Part shown: one piece after another, positions 46,237 through 54,819 of the stretch
Position numbering within the stretch: the stretch's first letter is position 1
Layout of the letters: each line of letters starts with the position of its first letter
Assembly (NCBI RefSeq): GCF_947502995.1
Contig: NZ_CANNBW010000003.1
Location: forward strand, 124,001-188,000
Origin: an uncultured Tenacibaculum sp.
GTDB lineage: Bacteria; Bacteroidota; Bacteroidia; Flavobacteriales; Flavobacteriaceae
DNA length: 64,000 nt
Reading direction: 5' to 3'
The notes under the pieces: generated by a model
The model's input: the letters and a program-made list of their open reading frames with translations, nothing else
Told to the model about the DNA's origin: nothing
The model's database searches: none
Program-made: the position numbers and the translations under genes

Positions 46237-47276
46237 TAAGATTTATTAGCTAATTGCCCGCACGCAGCATCAATGTCTTTACCTCTAGATCTTCGAACAT
46301 TTACTACTATATCGTGCATTTCTAAGTTAGAAATATAATTATTTAATGCGTTTTGAGAAGCTTGCTGAAATTCACCATCGTCGATTGGGTTATATTCAAT
46401 AAGATTTACTTTTGCTGGTACATATTTACAGAATTTCACTAAGGCATCAATATCTTCTTTTCTATCATTAATTCCTTGCCAAACTACATACTCGTATGTT
46501 ATTTTTCTATTCGTTTTTTCGTACCAATATTCTAATGCTTCTCTTAAATCTTCTAATGGAAACGTAGAATTAAATGGCATTATTGACGTTCGAACTTCAT
46601 CAATAGCCGAATGTAAAGAAACTGCTAGATTAAACTTTACTTCATCATCAGCCATTTTTTTAATCATTTTTGGCACACCAGAAGTAGATAAAGTAATACG
46701 TTTTGCAGACATTCCTAAACCTTCAGGAGATGTAATTTTATCTATTGCTTTGATTACGTTATTATAATTCATCAGCGGTTCTCCCATTCCCATAAAAACA
46801 ATATTTGTTAATTTATGATTATGATATAATCTACTTTGCTGATCGATTGCTACTACCTGATCGTATATTTCATCTGCATTTAAATTACGCATACGTTTTA
46901 AACGAGCAGTTGCACAAAATTTACAATCTAAACTACAACCAACCTGACTAGAAACACAAGCTGTGGTTCTTTTTTCTGTTGGAATTAAAACAGATTCTAC
47001 AATTAAACCATCGTGAAGTTTAATCGCGTTTTTAATGGTACCATCGTTACTACGTTGCATCGTATCGACTTCAATATGATTAATCACGAAATTTGTATCT
47101 AACATTTCTCGTGTAGCTTTAGAAAGATTGGTCATATCATCGAAAGTATGTGCAGCTTTATTCCACAACCATTCGTATACTTGATTTCCTCTAAAAGCTT
47201 TATCTCCATTTTCAACAAAGAAATTTCTAAGTTGTTCTTTCGTAAGCGCCCTAATGTCTTTTTTCTGTGATTTCAT
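46236..47276 (-). CDS. rlmN: Dual-specificity 23S rRNA/tRNA methyltransferase RlmN
   Basis: A 346-residue radical-SAM enzyme that methylates C2 of A2503 in 23S rRNA and A37 in tRNAs. Radical-SAM cysteines in QVGCSLDCKFCATA (C-x3-C-x2-C, about 113-126), GMGEPLMNY (about 162-170), and the catalytic Cys pair expected in TACVSSQ (near 105) and in DAACGQL near the C terminus. I chose the ATG at 47276; the codon before it is a GTG. Coupled to the downstream membrane protein gene. Confidence 0.97.
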   Translation of the reverse strand: MKSQKKDIRALTKEQLRNFFVENGDKAFRGNQVYEWLWNKAAHTFDDMTNLSKATREMLDTNFVINHIEVDTMQRSNDGTIKNAIKLHDGLIVESVLIPTEKRTTACVSSQVGCSLDCKFCATARLKRMRNLNADEIYDQVVAIDQQSRLYHNHKLTNIVFMGMGEPLMNYNNVIKAIDKITSPEGLGMSAKRITLSTSGVPKMIKKMADDEVKFNLAVSLHSAIDEVRTSIMPFNSTFPLEDLREALEYWYEKTNRKITYEYVVWQGINDRKEDIDALVKFCKYVPAKVNLIEYNPIDDGEFQQASQNALNNYISNLEMHDIVVNVRRSRGKDIDAACGQLANKS

Positions 47277-47438
47277 CACTGCAAAAATACAGTATTGATT
47301 CTAAAGCGAAAATCTTTAGAAAAACTAATACTTAGAATATTTCAAAATAGTTGAAATAACAATTCAAAACATTTTCATAACACAAAAAACAATTAAATTT
47401 ATATTTCAAAAGTATTAACAACTTTAAAACGTTTGAAT

Positions 47439-47960
47439 ATGAAAATCTTAAATAAAGCAAAATTATTTTCATCTGCTTCTGAGGTAGAAAAACAATCTAT
47501 TTATGACATTAAGATTAACGACATTCGTAATCAACCAATTTCACTTTCAGACTTTAAAGGAAAGAAAATATTATTTGTTAATGTTGCTTCTAAATGTGGA
47601 TTTACAAAACAATACAAAGAGTTACAAGAGTTAAGTGAAACCTATAAAGATCAACTTACTGTAATTGGTTTACCTTGCAATCAATTTGGAAGTCAAGAAC
47701 CAGGAAATGAAACTCAAATTCAAGAATTTTGTGATATCAATTTTGGCGTTACTTTTCCGTTAACAGAGAAAATAAGAGTAAAAGGTAGTCAACAACATCC
47801 TTTATACAACTGGCTTACATCTAAAAGTTTAAATGGAGAAAAAAACTCAAAAGTTCGATGGAATTTTCAAAAGTATTTAGTTGATGAGCAAGGAAACTTA
47901 ATCGATTATTTTTACTCAACTACCAAACCTACAAGTACTAAAATAACATCAAAATTATAA
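47439..47960 (+). CDS. Glutathione peroxidase-family thiol peroxidase
   Basis: A 173-residue peroxidase of the thioredoxin fold. Peroxidatic cysteine in NVASKCGFTKQY (about 42-53), Gln/Trp tetrad members in LPCNQFGSQEPG (about 76-87) and VRWNFQKYLVD (about 140-150). The second Cys of LPC is the usual position. Such bacterial enzymes generally use thioredoxin. The ATG at 47439 is used and not the TTG at 47433. It converges on the oxidoreductase gene with a 5-base gap. Confidence 0.95.
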   Translation: MKILNKAKLFSSASEVEKQSIYDIKINDIRNQPISLSDFKGKKILFVNVASKCGFTKQYKELQELSETYKDQLTVIGLPCNQFGSQEPGNETQIQEFCDINFGVTFPLTEKIRVKGSQQHPLYNWLTSKSLNGEKNSKVRWNFQKYLVDEQGNLIDYFYSTTKPTSTKITSKL

Positions 47961-47965
47961 TCTTT

Positions 47966-48541
47966 TTACTTTAGGTTTTTACCAAGATTAAACACTTTAT
48001 TTAACCATTCTTTTCGAAAATCTTGAGTTGAATTTTTAATTGGTCCAATGTAAGTTAATTTTGTTGGCTTCACCCCACAAAATGCTAAAACTCCTTTTTT
48101 TAGTTGATTAATTACTGAGTTTTTTAAATACAAAGAATAGTACCATTTTGGAGAATCTGATGTTATAATTAATCGAGCAGTTTTACCTTTTAATAACTTT
48201 TTAGGTAATAACTTTCCTTCTTCTATATCAAACATAATTCCAGGTAAAAAAGTTCTATCGATAAAACCTTTTAATATTGCTGGCATTCCTGCCCACCAAA
48301 TAGGAAAAATCCAAACTAAATGATCTGCTGCTTTTATCTTTTCAACCGCAAATTGCAAATCTGGTTCTAATTCAGTTCGTTTTCGATATCCGAATTGTAA
48401 ATTTGGATTAAAATCAAGTTCCCTGATATTTATAAACTCTATCGAATTTACTGAAGATATTGCTCCTTTGTAATATATTTCTGCTAAAGCATTATTAAAG
48501 CTATCTTTATCTGGGTGTCCGTTTATAGTTACAATATTCAT
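47966..48541 (-). CDS. NAD(P)H-dependent flavodoxin-fold oxidoreductase
   Basis: A 191-residue protein of the Flavodoxin_2 family (NQO/MdaB/KefF-like). Nucleotide- and flavin-binding features: NGHPDKDSFNNALAE (about 7-21), and WIFPIWWAGMPAILKGFIDRTF (about 93-114; P-x-W-W-x-x-P-A-x-L-K-G-x-x-D). These reduce quinones using NAD(P)H. It follows a Crp-type regulator gene by 56 bases on the same strand, which may control it. Confidence 0.93.
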   Translation of the reverse strand: MNIVTINGHPDKDSFNNALAEIYYKGAISSVNSIEFINIRELDFNPNLQFGYRKRTELEPDLQFAVEKIKAADHLVWIFPIWWAGMPAILKGFIDRTFLPGIMFDIEEGKLLPKKLLKGKTARLIITSDSPKWYYSLYLKNSVINQLKKGVLAFCGVKPTKLTYIGPIKNSTQDFRKEWLNKVFNLGKNLK

Positions 48542-48597
48542 TGTTTAATTTTTCTGCTAAATAACAATGAACTCAATTGTTAGAAAAGGACAAATGT

Positions 48598-49161
48598 CTA
48601 ATAAATTGTTTTTCGAATTCTACTTAAATGTCGCTGTGTGATTCCTAAATAAGAAGCTAGATAATTTAATGGAATTTCTTTTACCAATTGAGGTTGATTC
48701 TGCAATAAATCTAAGTATTTACTCTCTGCTGTTTCTTTTTGAAGCATAAATATCCTTTGTTCTAACTCGATATATTCGTATTCTGCTAAAACCTTCAATA
48801 ACATCGTCCAATTAGAACTTTCTTTTTCTAATTGAATTAACTGTTCTTTCGTCCAAAATAAAACTTCAGTATCTGTTATTGCTTGCAAACTCTCTACTGA
48901 AGGTTTGCCTGTAAGATATGATGAATAAGCAGATGCAAAGGAGCCAGAAAATCTAAAACAATATGTAATATCTTCTTCTGTAGAAGACCAATAAAACGAT
49001 CTTAAAATTCCTTCATTTATAAAAAAAATCTTAGTGTTCACTTTACCGCTTTCAGCTAAAAAACCTCCTTTTTTAACTTTCTTTGCTTCTCCTTGATTTA
49101 TAAAATTTTGTATTTCATCTTCAGATAAAATCTGAAAACTTTTCAAATAATCTTCTAGCAT
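48598..49161 (-). CDS. Crp/Fnr-family transcriptional regulator
   Basis: A 187-residue regulator with cyclic-nucleotide-binding-like beta roll (about 15-115; VKKGGFLAESGKVNTKIFFINEGILR) and a C-terminal helix-turn-helix (about 145-187; PLNYLASYLGITQRHLSRIRKTIY). No FNR-type cysteine set and no clear cAMP phosphate-binding RxS pair, so the effector is unknown. The pairing with an NAD(P)H oxidoreductase suggests oxidative or electrophile stress, an inference from the neighbouring gene and the nearby glutathione peroxidase. Confidence 0.9.
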   Translation of the reverse strand: MLEDYLKSFQILSEDEIQNFINQGEAKKVKKGGFLAESGKVNTKIFFINEGILRSFYWSSTEEDITYCFRFSGSFASAYSSYLTGKPSVESLQAITDTEVLFWTKEQLIQLEKESSNWTMLLKVLAEYEYIELEQRIFMLQKETAESKYLDLLQNQPQLVKEIPLNYLASYLGITQRHLSRIRKTIY

Positions 49162-49191
49162 TATTATTTTATAAAATTCACTTGTAAAAAT

Positions 49192-49221
49192 AAAAAAACC
49201 GGATAATTTATCTTATCCGGT
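49192..49221 (-). terminator. Intrinsic terminator after queA
   Basis: Minus-strand stem ACCGGATAA / TTATCCGGT with loop GATAAA and a following T run, 26 bases after the queA stop. Confidence 0.9.
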
Positions 49222-49246
49222 CTTTTCTCTATTATTTTAAAAAATA

Positions 49247-50296
49247 TTAAATAATTAACATCGCATCTCCATACGAATAGAATTTATATTTTTCTTTAAT
49301 TGCTTCTTGATAAGCTTCCATTACAAAATCGTGACCAGCGAAAGCTGAAATCATCATTAATAATGTTGACTTAGGTGTATGGAAATTTGTTACCATACTA
49401 TTTGCAATACTAAAATCATATGGAGGAAAAATAAACTTATTTGTCCACCCTTCATATGTATTTAATCTTTGACTAGCAGAAACTGAAGACTCTACAGTTC
49501 TCATTACAGTTGTTCCTACTGCACAAATTCTTCTTTTCTTTTCAATAGCATTGTTAACTACATCACAAGCTTCTTGAGGAATAATAATTTTCTCAGAATC
49601 CATCTTGTGCTTCGATAAATCTTCTACTTCAACTGGATTAAAAGTACCTAAACCAACGTGTAAAGTCATTTCTGCAAAATCTACTCCTTTAATTTCTAAA
49701 CGCTTCATTAAGTGCTTAGAAAAGTGAAGTCCAGCAGTTGGTGCAGCTACAGCTCCTTCATGCTTAGCGAAAATAGTTTGGTAACGCTCTTCATCTTCTG
49801 GCTCTACATCTCTTTTAATATATTTTGGTAATGGTGTTTGACCTAATTCGATAAGTTTTCTTCTAAACTCATCGTAAGAACCATCAAATAAGAAACGTAA
49901 TGTTCTTCCTCTAGATGTTGTGTTGTCAATTACCTCTGCTACTAAGCTTTCATCTTCACCGAAAAATAATTTATTTCCGATACGAATTTTACGAGCTGGA
50001 TCTACTAAAACATCCCATAATCTATGCTCTGCATTTAACTCTCTTAATAAAAAAACCTCGATTCTTGCTCCAGTTTTTTCTTTATTACCGTACATACGAG
50101 CAGGGAATACTTTGGTGTTATTCAACATCATTACATCTCCTTCATCAAAGTAATTAATTAAATCTTTAAACAACTTATGTTCAATAGTTTGTTCTTTACG
50201 ATTTAATACCATCAAACGAGCTTCGTCTCTGTGCTCAGAAGGATATTCTGCTAATAATTCACTAGGTAAATCAAAGTTAAATTGAGATAATTTCAT
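49247..50296 (-). CDS. queA: S-adenosylmethionine:tRNA ribosyltransferase-isomerase QueA
   Basis: A 349-residue enzyme that transfers and rearranges ribose from SAM onto preQ1-modified tRNA to give epoxyqueuosine. Characteristic stretches: [23 protein letters not shown] at the start, [12 protein letters not shown] (about 56-67), [11 protein letters not shown] (about 186-196), and [17 protein letters not shown] (about 310-326). A good promoter lies upstream and a terminator follows. Part of an aroA-queA run on this strand. Confidence 0.97.
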   Translation of the reverse strand: MKLSQFNFDLPSELLAEYPSEHRDEARLMVLNRKEQTIEHKLFKDLINYFDEGDVMMLNNTKVFPARMYGNKEKTGARIEVFLLRELNAEHRLWDVLVDPARKIRIGNKLFFGEDESLVAEVIDNTTSRGRTLRFLFDGSYDEFRRKLIELGQTPLPKYIKRDVEPEDEERYQTIFAKHEGAVAAPTAGLHFSKHLMKRLEIKGVDFAEMTLHVGLGTFNPVEVEDLSKHKMDSEKIIIPQEACDVVNNAIEKKRRICAVGTTVMRTVESSVSASQRLNTYEGWTNKFIFPPYDFSIANSMVTNFHTPKSTLLMMISAFAGHDFVMEAYQEAIKEKYKFYSYGDAMLII

Positions 50297-50318
50297 TATA
50301 GTTATTTATTAATGGCGG

Positions 50319-50351
50319 CAAATATACGATTTCAATATAGGGCTTGTCAAG
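50319..50351 (-). promoter_or_regulatory. Promoter of queA
   Basis: Minus-strand CTTG (50351-50348) and TATATTTG (50326-50319) with a 21-base spacer fit the Bacteroidota -33/-7 pattern. Predicted start lies about 16 bases before the queA ATG. The region sits in the gap between aroA and queA. Confidence 0.75.
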
Positions 50352-50362
50352 CGTTTCATCTT

Positions 50363-51595
50363 TTATTTTAAGACTTCTTGTTCAATCCCAACCTTTTCAA
50401 AATCAGACCAAAAATCTTGATATGACTTTGTTACAACGGTAGCATCTGCTATTTTTATTGGAACTTTTAAGGCTAATGGCGCAAAAGCCATTGCCATTCT
50501 ATGATCGTGATATGTCTCTATCGTTACGTTTTCTTGTATTGAATTTGAAGTATTTAAAAATAATTCTTCGTTCGTAACAGAAATATCACCACCTAATTTA
50601 GTAATTTCTTCTTTTAACGCTTCTAAACGATCAGTTTCTTTTATTTTTAATGTGTGTAATCCTTTTAAAGCACAAGGAACTTTTAAAGCAAAACAAGTAA
50701 CAGCAATAGTTTGAGCAATATCTGGTGCTTTTACTAAATCTAACACTAATTTATCTTGAGTTCCTAATCTTTCTTTCTTTAGCGTAATTGTATGATTATT
50801 GAATTCGGTAGTTACTCCAAAATGCTCATAAATTGAAGCCAAACAACTATCTCCCTGTAAACTTTCTTTTTTGTATGAAGATAACGTAATTTCTGTACCT
50901 ACCTCACTTAAAGCAACCAAAGAATAATAATATGAAGCCGAACTCCAATCCGCCTCAACAATAATATTTTTTGAGGAAACACTTTTTTTATTGAAAACTT
51001 CTATTGTATTTCCTTCAAAATTTGTTTCAATTCCAAGCTGATTCAATAAACTTAAAGTCATTTTGATATAAGGAATAGATGTAATTTCTCCAGTTAATTC
51101 TAACTTTAATCCGTTAGGTAAACTTGGCGCAATTAACAATAAAGCTGAAATATATTGACTACTCACATTTCCTGCAATAGCAACATGATCTTTCGTAAAA
51201 GCTTTTCCTTTTATTTTTAGCGGAGGATATCCTTCTTTTTCTAAATAGGTAATATCTGCTCCTAAATCTTGTAATGCATCTACTAAAATTTTAATTGGTC
51301 TGTTATGCATTCTTTCAGATCCCTGTAAAACTTTAGTAGTTCCTTCTTGTGAGGCAAAAAGTGCTGTTAAAAATCGCATTGTTGTTCCTGCGTGCCCTAT
51401 ATCTGCTACTTCTTCATTACTATTTAAGGCATTTTGCATATGTACAGAGTCGTCCGAACTAGAAAGGTTTTCAATAACCAATTCTGGGAATAACTGCTGA
51501 AGAATTAACAATCTATTCGATTCACTCTTAGAACCCGAGATAACTATACTATTTTTAAATAATTGATTTTTAGGAATCTTTAACAATAAGTCCAT
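50363..51595 (-). CDS. aroA: 3-phosphoshikimate 1-carboxyvinyltransferase (EPSP synthase)
   Basis: A 410-residue enzyme of the shikimate pathway. Motifs: ISGSKSESNRLLIL (about 18-31; shikimate-3-phosphate site), GHAGTTMRFLTALF (about 72-85), the KIKETDRLEALKEEI segment (about 329-343) and DHRMAMAFAPLAL (about 371-383). ATG at 51595 is used, with an in-frame TTG two codons upstream. The phosphoenolpyruvate-binding loop has GHAGTTMR in place of the usual GNAGTAMR, an Asn-to-His and Ala-to-Thr change seen from sequence alone. Confidence 0.96.
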   Translation of the reverse strand: MDLLLKIPKNQLFKNSIVISGSKSESNRLLILQQLFPELVIENLSSSDDSVHMQNALNSNEEVADIGHAGTTMRFLTALFASQEGTTKVLQGSERMHNRPIKILVDALQDLGADITYLEKEGYPPLKIKGKAFTKDHVAIAGNVSSQYISALLLIAPSLPNGLKLELTGEITSIPYIKMTLSLLNQLGIETNFEGNTIEVFNKKSVSSKNIIVEADWSSASYYYSLVALSEVGTEITLSSYKKESLQGDSCLASIYEHFGVTTEFNNHTITLKKERLGTQDKLVLDLVKAPDIAQTIAVTCFALKVPCALKGLHTLKIKETDRLEALKEEITKLGGDISVTNEELFLNTSNSIQENVTIETYHDHRMAMAFAPLALKVPIKIADATVVTKSYQDFWSDFEKVGIEQEVLK

Positions 51596-51636
51596 TAACA
51601 AAATTTTATATTTAGCTTCTTAATCAACTAAATCAA

Positions 51637-54600
51637 ATGAAAAAACTACTTTTTGGAGGAGTAATACTGCTCCTTTTCTTGAGTATCAAAGTTAATGCTC
51701 AAAATAACAATAGCCAATTTTCTGAAGAATATTTTAACGCAATCGATTGGAGAAACATTGGTCCGCATCGTGGAGGACGAAGTTGTGCTGTAACTGGAGT
51801 TCCTAAAAAACCGAATTTATTCTACATGGGAACTACAGGTGGTGGTATCTGGAAGACGATTGATGCTGGAAATACTTGGCAGAATATTTCTGATGGATTT
51901 TTTGGTGGTTCTGTAGGTTCTATAGCTGTTAGCGAATGGGATAACAACATCATTTATGTTGGAATGGGAGAAAAAACTGTTCGCGGTAATGTTTCTTCTG
52001 GTGATGGTGTTTGGAAATCTGAAGATGCTGGTAAAACTTGGAAACATATGGGATTACCAAATTCTAGACATATTCCTAGAATGCGCATTCATCCTAAAAA
52101 TCCAGATATTGTTTATGCTGCCGTTTTAGGAGATTTATACAAGTCTACCACAGAAAGAGGTGTTTATAAATCTACAGATGGTGGAAAAACTTGGAAAAAA
52201 GTTTTATACAGCAATGCAGATGCTGGAGCTGTAGATTTAATTATCGATCCAAATAATCCTAGAACTTTATATGCTTCTACTTGGAATGTAAGAAGAACTC
52301 CTTATAGTTTATCTAGTGGCGGTGAAGGTTCTGGAATTTGGAAAAGTACTGATGAAGGTGAAACATGGACAAACATTTCTAAAAACTCTGGATTACCAAA
52401 AGGTATTTGGGGAATTTCTGGTTTAGCAGTTTCTCCTGTAAATTCTGAAATTGTTTACGCACTTATAGAAAATGAAAAAGGTGGTGTGTACAAATCTTTA
52501 AATGGTGGAAAAACTTGGAGATTAATTAATAGCGAACGTAAACTTCGTCAAAGAGCTTGGTATTACACAAGAATTTATGCAGATACTAAAGATGAAAACA
52601 TTGTATATGTTATGAATGTACGTTATCATAAATCTACTGATGGAGGAAAAACCTACAAAACATACAATGCTCCACATGGAGATCATCATGATTTATGGAT
52701 TGCGCCGGAAGATAATCAGCGTATGATTATTGCTGATGACGGAGGAGGACAAATATCTTTTGACGCTGGTGAAAACTGGTCTACTTATTTAAACCAGCCT
52801 ACTTCTCAATTTTATCGCGTTACTACAGACAATCATTTTCCATATAGAATTTATGTAGCTCAGCAAGATAATTCTACTATTAGAATTGCGCATAGAACAG
52901 ACGGAAGATATATTACTTCACAAGATTGGGAATCTACTGCAGGTGGAGAAAGTGCTCACATCGCTGTAGATCCTTTAAATAATGATATCGCTTATGGTGG
53001 AAGTTATGGTGGATTACTAACACGTGTTGACCATAAAACTGGTGCATTTAGAGCAATTAATGTTTGGCCAGATGATCCTATGGGACATGGAGCCGAAGAT
53101 TTCAAATATCGTTTCCAATGGAATTTCCCTGTATTATTTTCTCCTAACAACAAAAAGAAATTATACGCTGCTTCAAATCATTTGCATGCAACTACGAATG
53201 AAGGGCAGTCTTGGGATATTATCAGTCCTGATTTAACAAGAAATGATCCTAAAACTTTAGGACCTTCGGGAGGACCAATTACCAAAGACAACACTGGTGT
53301 TGAATACTATGGAACTATTTTCGCAGTTGCTGAAGTTCCTGGTGAAGATGGGGTTATTTATACTGGCTCAGATGATGGTTTAGTTCATATTACTAAAGAT
53401 GGTGGAAAAAATTGGACAAACATCACTCCTAAAAAAATGCCAGAATGGATGATGATTAATTGTATTGAAATTGATCCTTATACAAAAGGTGGTGCTTATG
53501 TTGTAGGAACAAAATATAAAACAGGAGATTATCAACCTTATATTTATAAAACGGAAGACTACGGAAAGTCTTGGAAAAAAATAACTTCTGGAATTGGTAA
53601 TGAGGATTTCACAAGAGCTTTACGTGCTGATCCTAAAAGAAAAGGATTATTATATGCTGGTACAGAAAGAGGAATGTATATTTCTTTTAACGATGGTAAA
53701 AACTGGCAAAAATTCCAATTGAATTTACCTTTAGTTCCTATTACAGATTTAGCTATTAAGGAAAATAACTTAATTGCAGCTACTCAAGGACGTTCTTTAT
53801 GGATTATTGATGATTTAACTCCATTACATCAATTAAACAGTAAACTTACAAACCAAGATTTCTTTGTTTACAAACCAAAAGAAAGTTATAGAATGGGTGG
53901 TGGAAACGGAGCTAAATCTAGAAGAAATGGAACAAACTACCATGGAGGTGTTCCAGTGAACTTTTACGTTAAAAATTACACCAAAAAAGATACTGTTTCT
54001 CTTAAGTTTTATGATAGTTCTAAAAATTTGATTCGTGTATTTAGCACCCATCCTGACAAAAAACAAAAAGAAGGAAAATTAAAAGTAAAACAAGGTGATA
54101 ATTTATTTTACTGGAATATGATGTATACTGGAGCAGACCGAGTGAAAGGCATGATTTTATGGTGGGCTTCTTTAAGTGGACCAATGGCTTTACCTGGTGA
54201 ATATAGAGTTAATTTAACTGTAAATGGAAAAGCTAAATCTGAAAACTTTACTATTAAAAATAAGCCAAACTCTGAATCAACTCCAGCTGACTTAAAAGCG
54301 CAATTTGATTTTATTAATAGCATCAATTCTAAAATGACTGAAATTCATAAAGCATTAAAGAATGTAAAGAAAATTAGAGCTCAAGTAAATACTTTAAAGA
54401 AATCTATTAAAGATAAAAAGAAACATAAAGACTTATTAGATTTTGCGAATCAATTGGTAAAAGACATGACTGTTGTTGAAAACAACTTATATCAAACAAA
54501 AAGCAAGAGTAATCAAGATCCTTTAAACTTTCCTATTAAGTTAAATAACAAATTAGGACATTTAAATTCTTTATCTCGTATTGGTGATTACAAACCTACA

Positions 54601-54744
54601 GATCAAGCTGTAGCATTTAAAAATGAAATCACTAAGCAAATTGACATTGAATTAAATAAGTTATACGATATTTTCAACAACAAAGTGAAAGATCTAAATC
54701 AAAAAGTTAAAGCTAGTCAAATTGATTTCATTCAATTAGATTAA
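51637..54744 (+). CDS. Exported BNR/sortilin-type beta-propeller protein
   Basis: A 1035-residue exported protein (signal peptide about 1-21). Many BNR/Asp-box units (S/T-x-D-G-G-x-T-W; for example KSTDGGKTWKK, NDGKNWQKF, KDGGKNWTN) fill residues about 35-730, forming one or two propellers of the VPS10/sortilin or glycosyl-hydrolase-like kind. The C-terminal third (about 760-1035) holds an FN3-like beta part then a lysine-rich helical tail (about 885-1030). There is no T9SS sorting domain. It lies 41 bases from the divergent aroA and is convergent to the T9SS-tagged propeller gene. Enzymatic activity cannot be assigned. Confidence 0.88.
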   Translation: MKKLLFGGVILLLFLSIKVNAQNNNSQFSEEYFNAIDWRNIGPHRGGRSCAVTGVPKKPNLFYMGTTGGGIWKTIDAGNTWQNISDGFFGGSVGSIAVSEWDNNIIYVGMGEKTVRGNVSSGDGVWKSEDAGKTWKHMGLPNSRHIPRMRIHPKNPDIVYAAVLGDLYKSTTERGVYKSTDGGKTWKKVLYSNADAGAVDLIIDPNNPRTLYASTWNVRRTPYSLSSGGEGSGIWKSTDEGETWTNISKNSGLPKGIWGISGLAVSPVNSEIVYALIENEKGGVYKSLNGGKTWRLINSERKLRQRAWYYTRIYADTKDENIVYVMNVRYHKSTDGGKTYKTYNAPHGDHHDLWIAPEDNQRMIIADDGGGQISFDAGENWSTYLNQPTSQFYRVTTDNHFPYRIYVAQQDNSTIRIAHRTDGRYITSQDWESTAGGESAHIAVDPLNNDIAYGGSYGGLLTRVDHKTGAFRAINVWPDDPMGHGAEDFKYRFQWNFPVLFSPNNKKKLYAASNHLHATTNEGQSWDIISPDLTRNDPKTLGPSGGPITKDNTGVEYYGTIFAVAEVPGEDGVIYTGSDDGLVHITKDGGKNWTNITPKKMPEWMMINCIEIDPYTKGGAYVVGTKYKTGDYQPYIYKTEDYGKSWKKITSGIGNEDFTRALRADPKRKGLLYAGTERGMYISFNDGKNWQKFQLNLPLVPITDLAIKENNLIAATQGRSLWIIDDLTPLHQLNSKLTNQDFFVYKPKESYRMGGGNGAKSRRNGTNYHGGVPVNFYVKNYTKKDTVSLKFYDSSKNLIRVFSTHPDKKQKEGKLKVKQGDNLFYWNMMYTGADRVKGMILWWASLSGPMALPGEYRVNLTVNGKAKSENFTIKNKPNSESTPADLKAQFDFINSINSKMTEIHKALKNVKKIRAQVNTLKKSIKDKKKHKDLLDFANQLVKDMTVVENNLYQTKSKSNQDPLNFPIKLNNKLGHLNSLSRIGDYKPTDQAVAFKNEITKQIDIELNKLYDIFNNKVKDLNQKVKASQIDFIQLD

Positions 54745-54762
54745 AAAGAACTTTTAACCTAT

Positions 54763-54803
54763 AAAAAAAGGCTGTTTAAAATATTTTAAACAGCCTTTTT
54801 TTA
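54763..54803. terminator. Bidirectional terminator between the two propeller genes
   Basis: A perfect long stem AAAGGCTGTTTAAAA / TTTTAAACAGCCTTT with A and T runs on either side; it can end both convergent transcripts. Confidence 0.92.
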
Positions 54804-54819
54804 TTTAAGGATTATATAA

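Noticed and set aside
40080..49161. Genomic island bounded by attachment sites
   Set aside because: No integrase, tRNA or direct repeat flanks the block and base composition looks like the rest of the window; gene insertion is only inferred from gene order.
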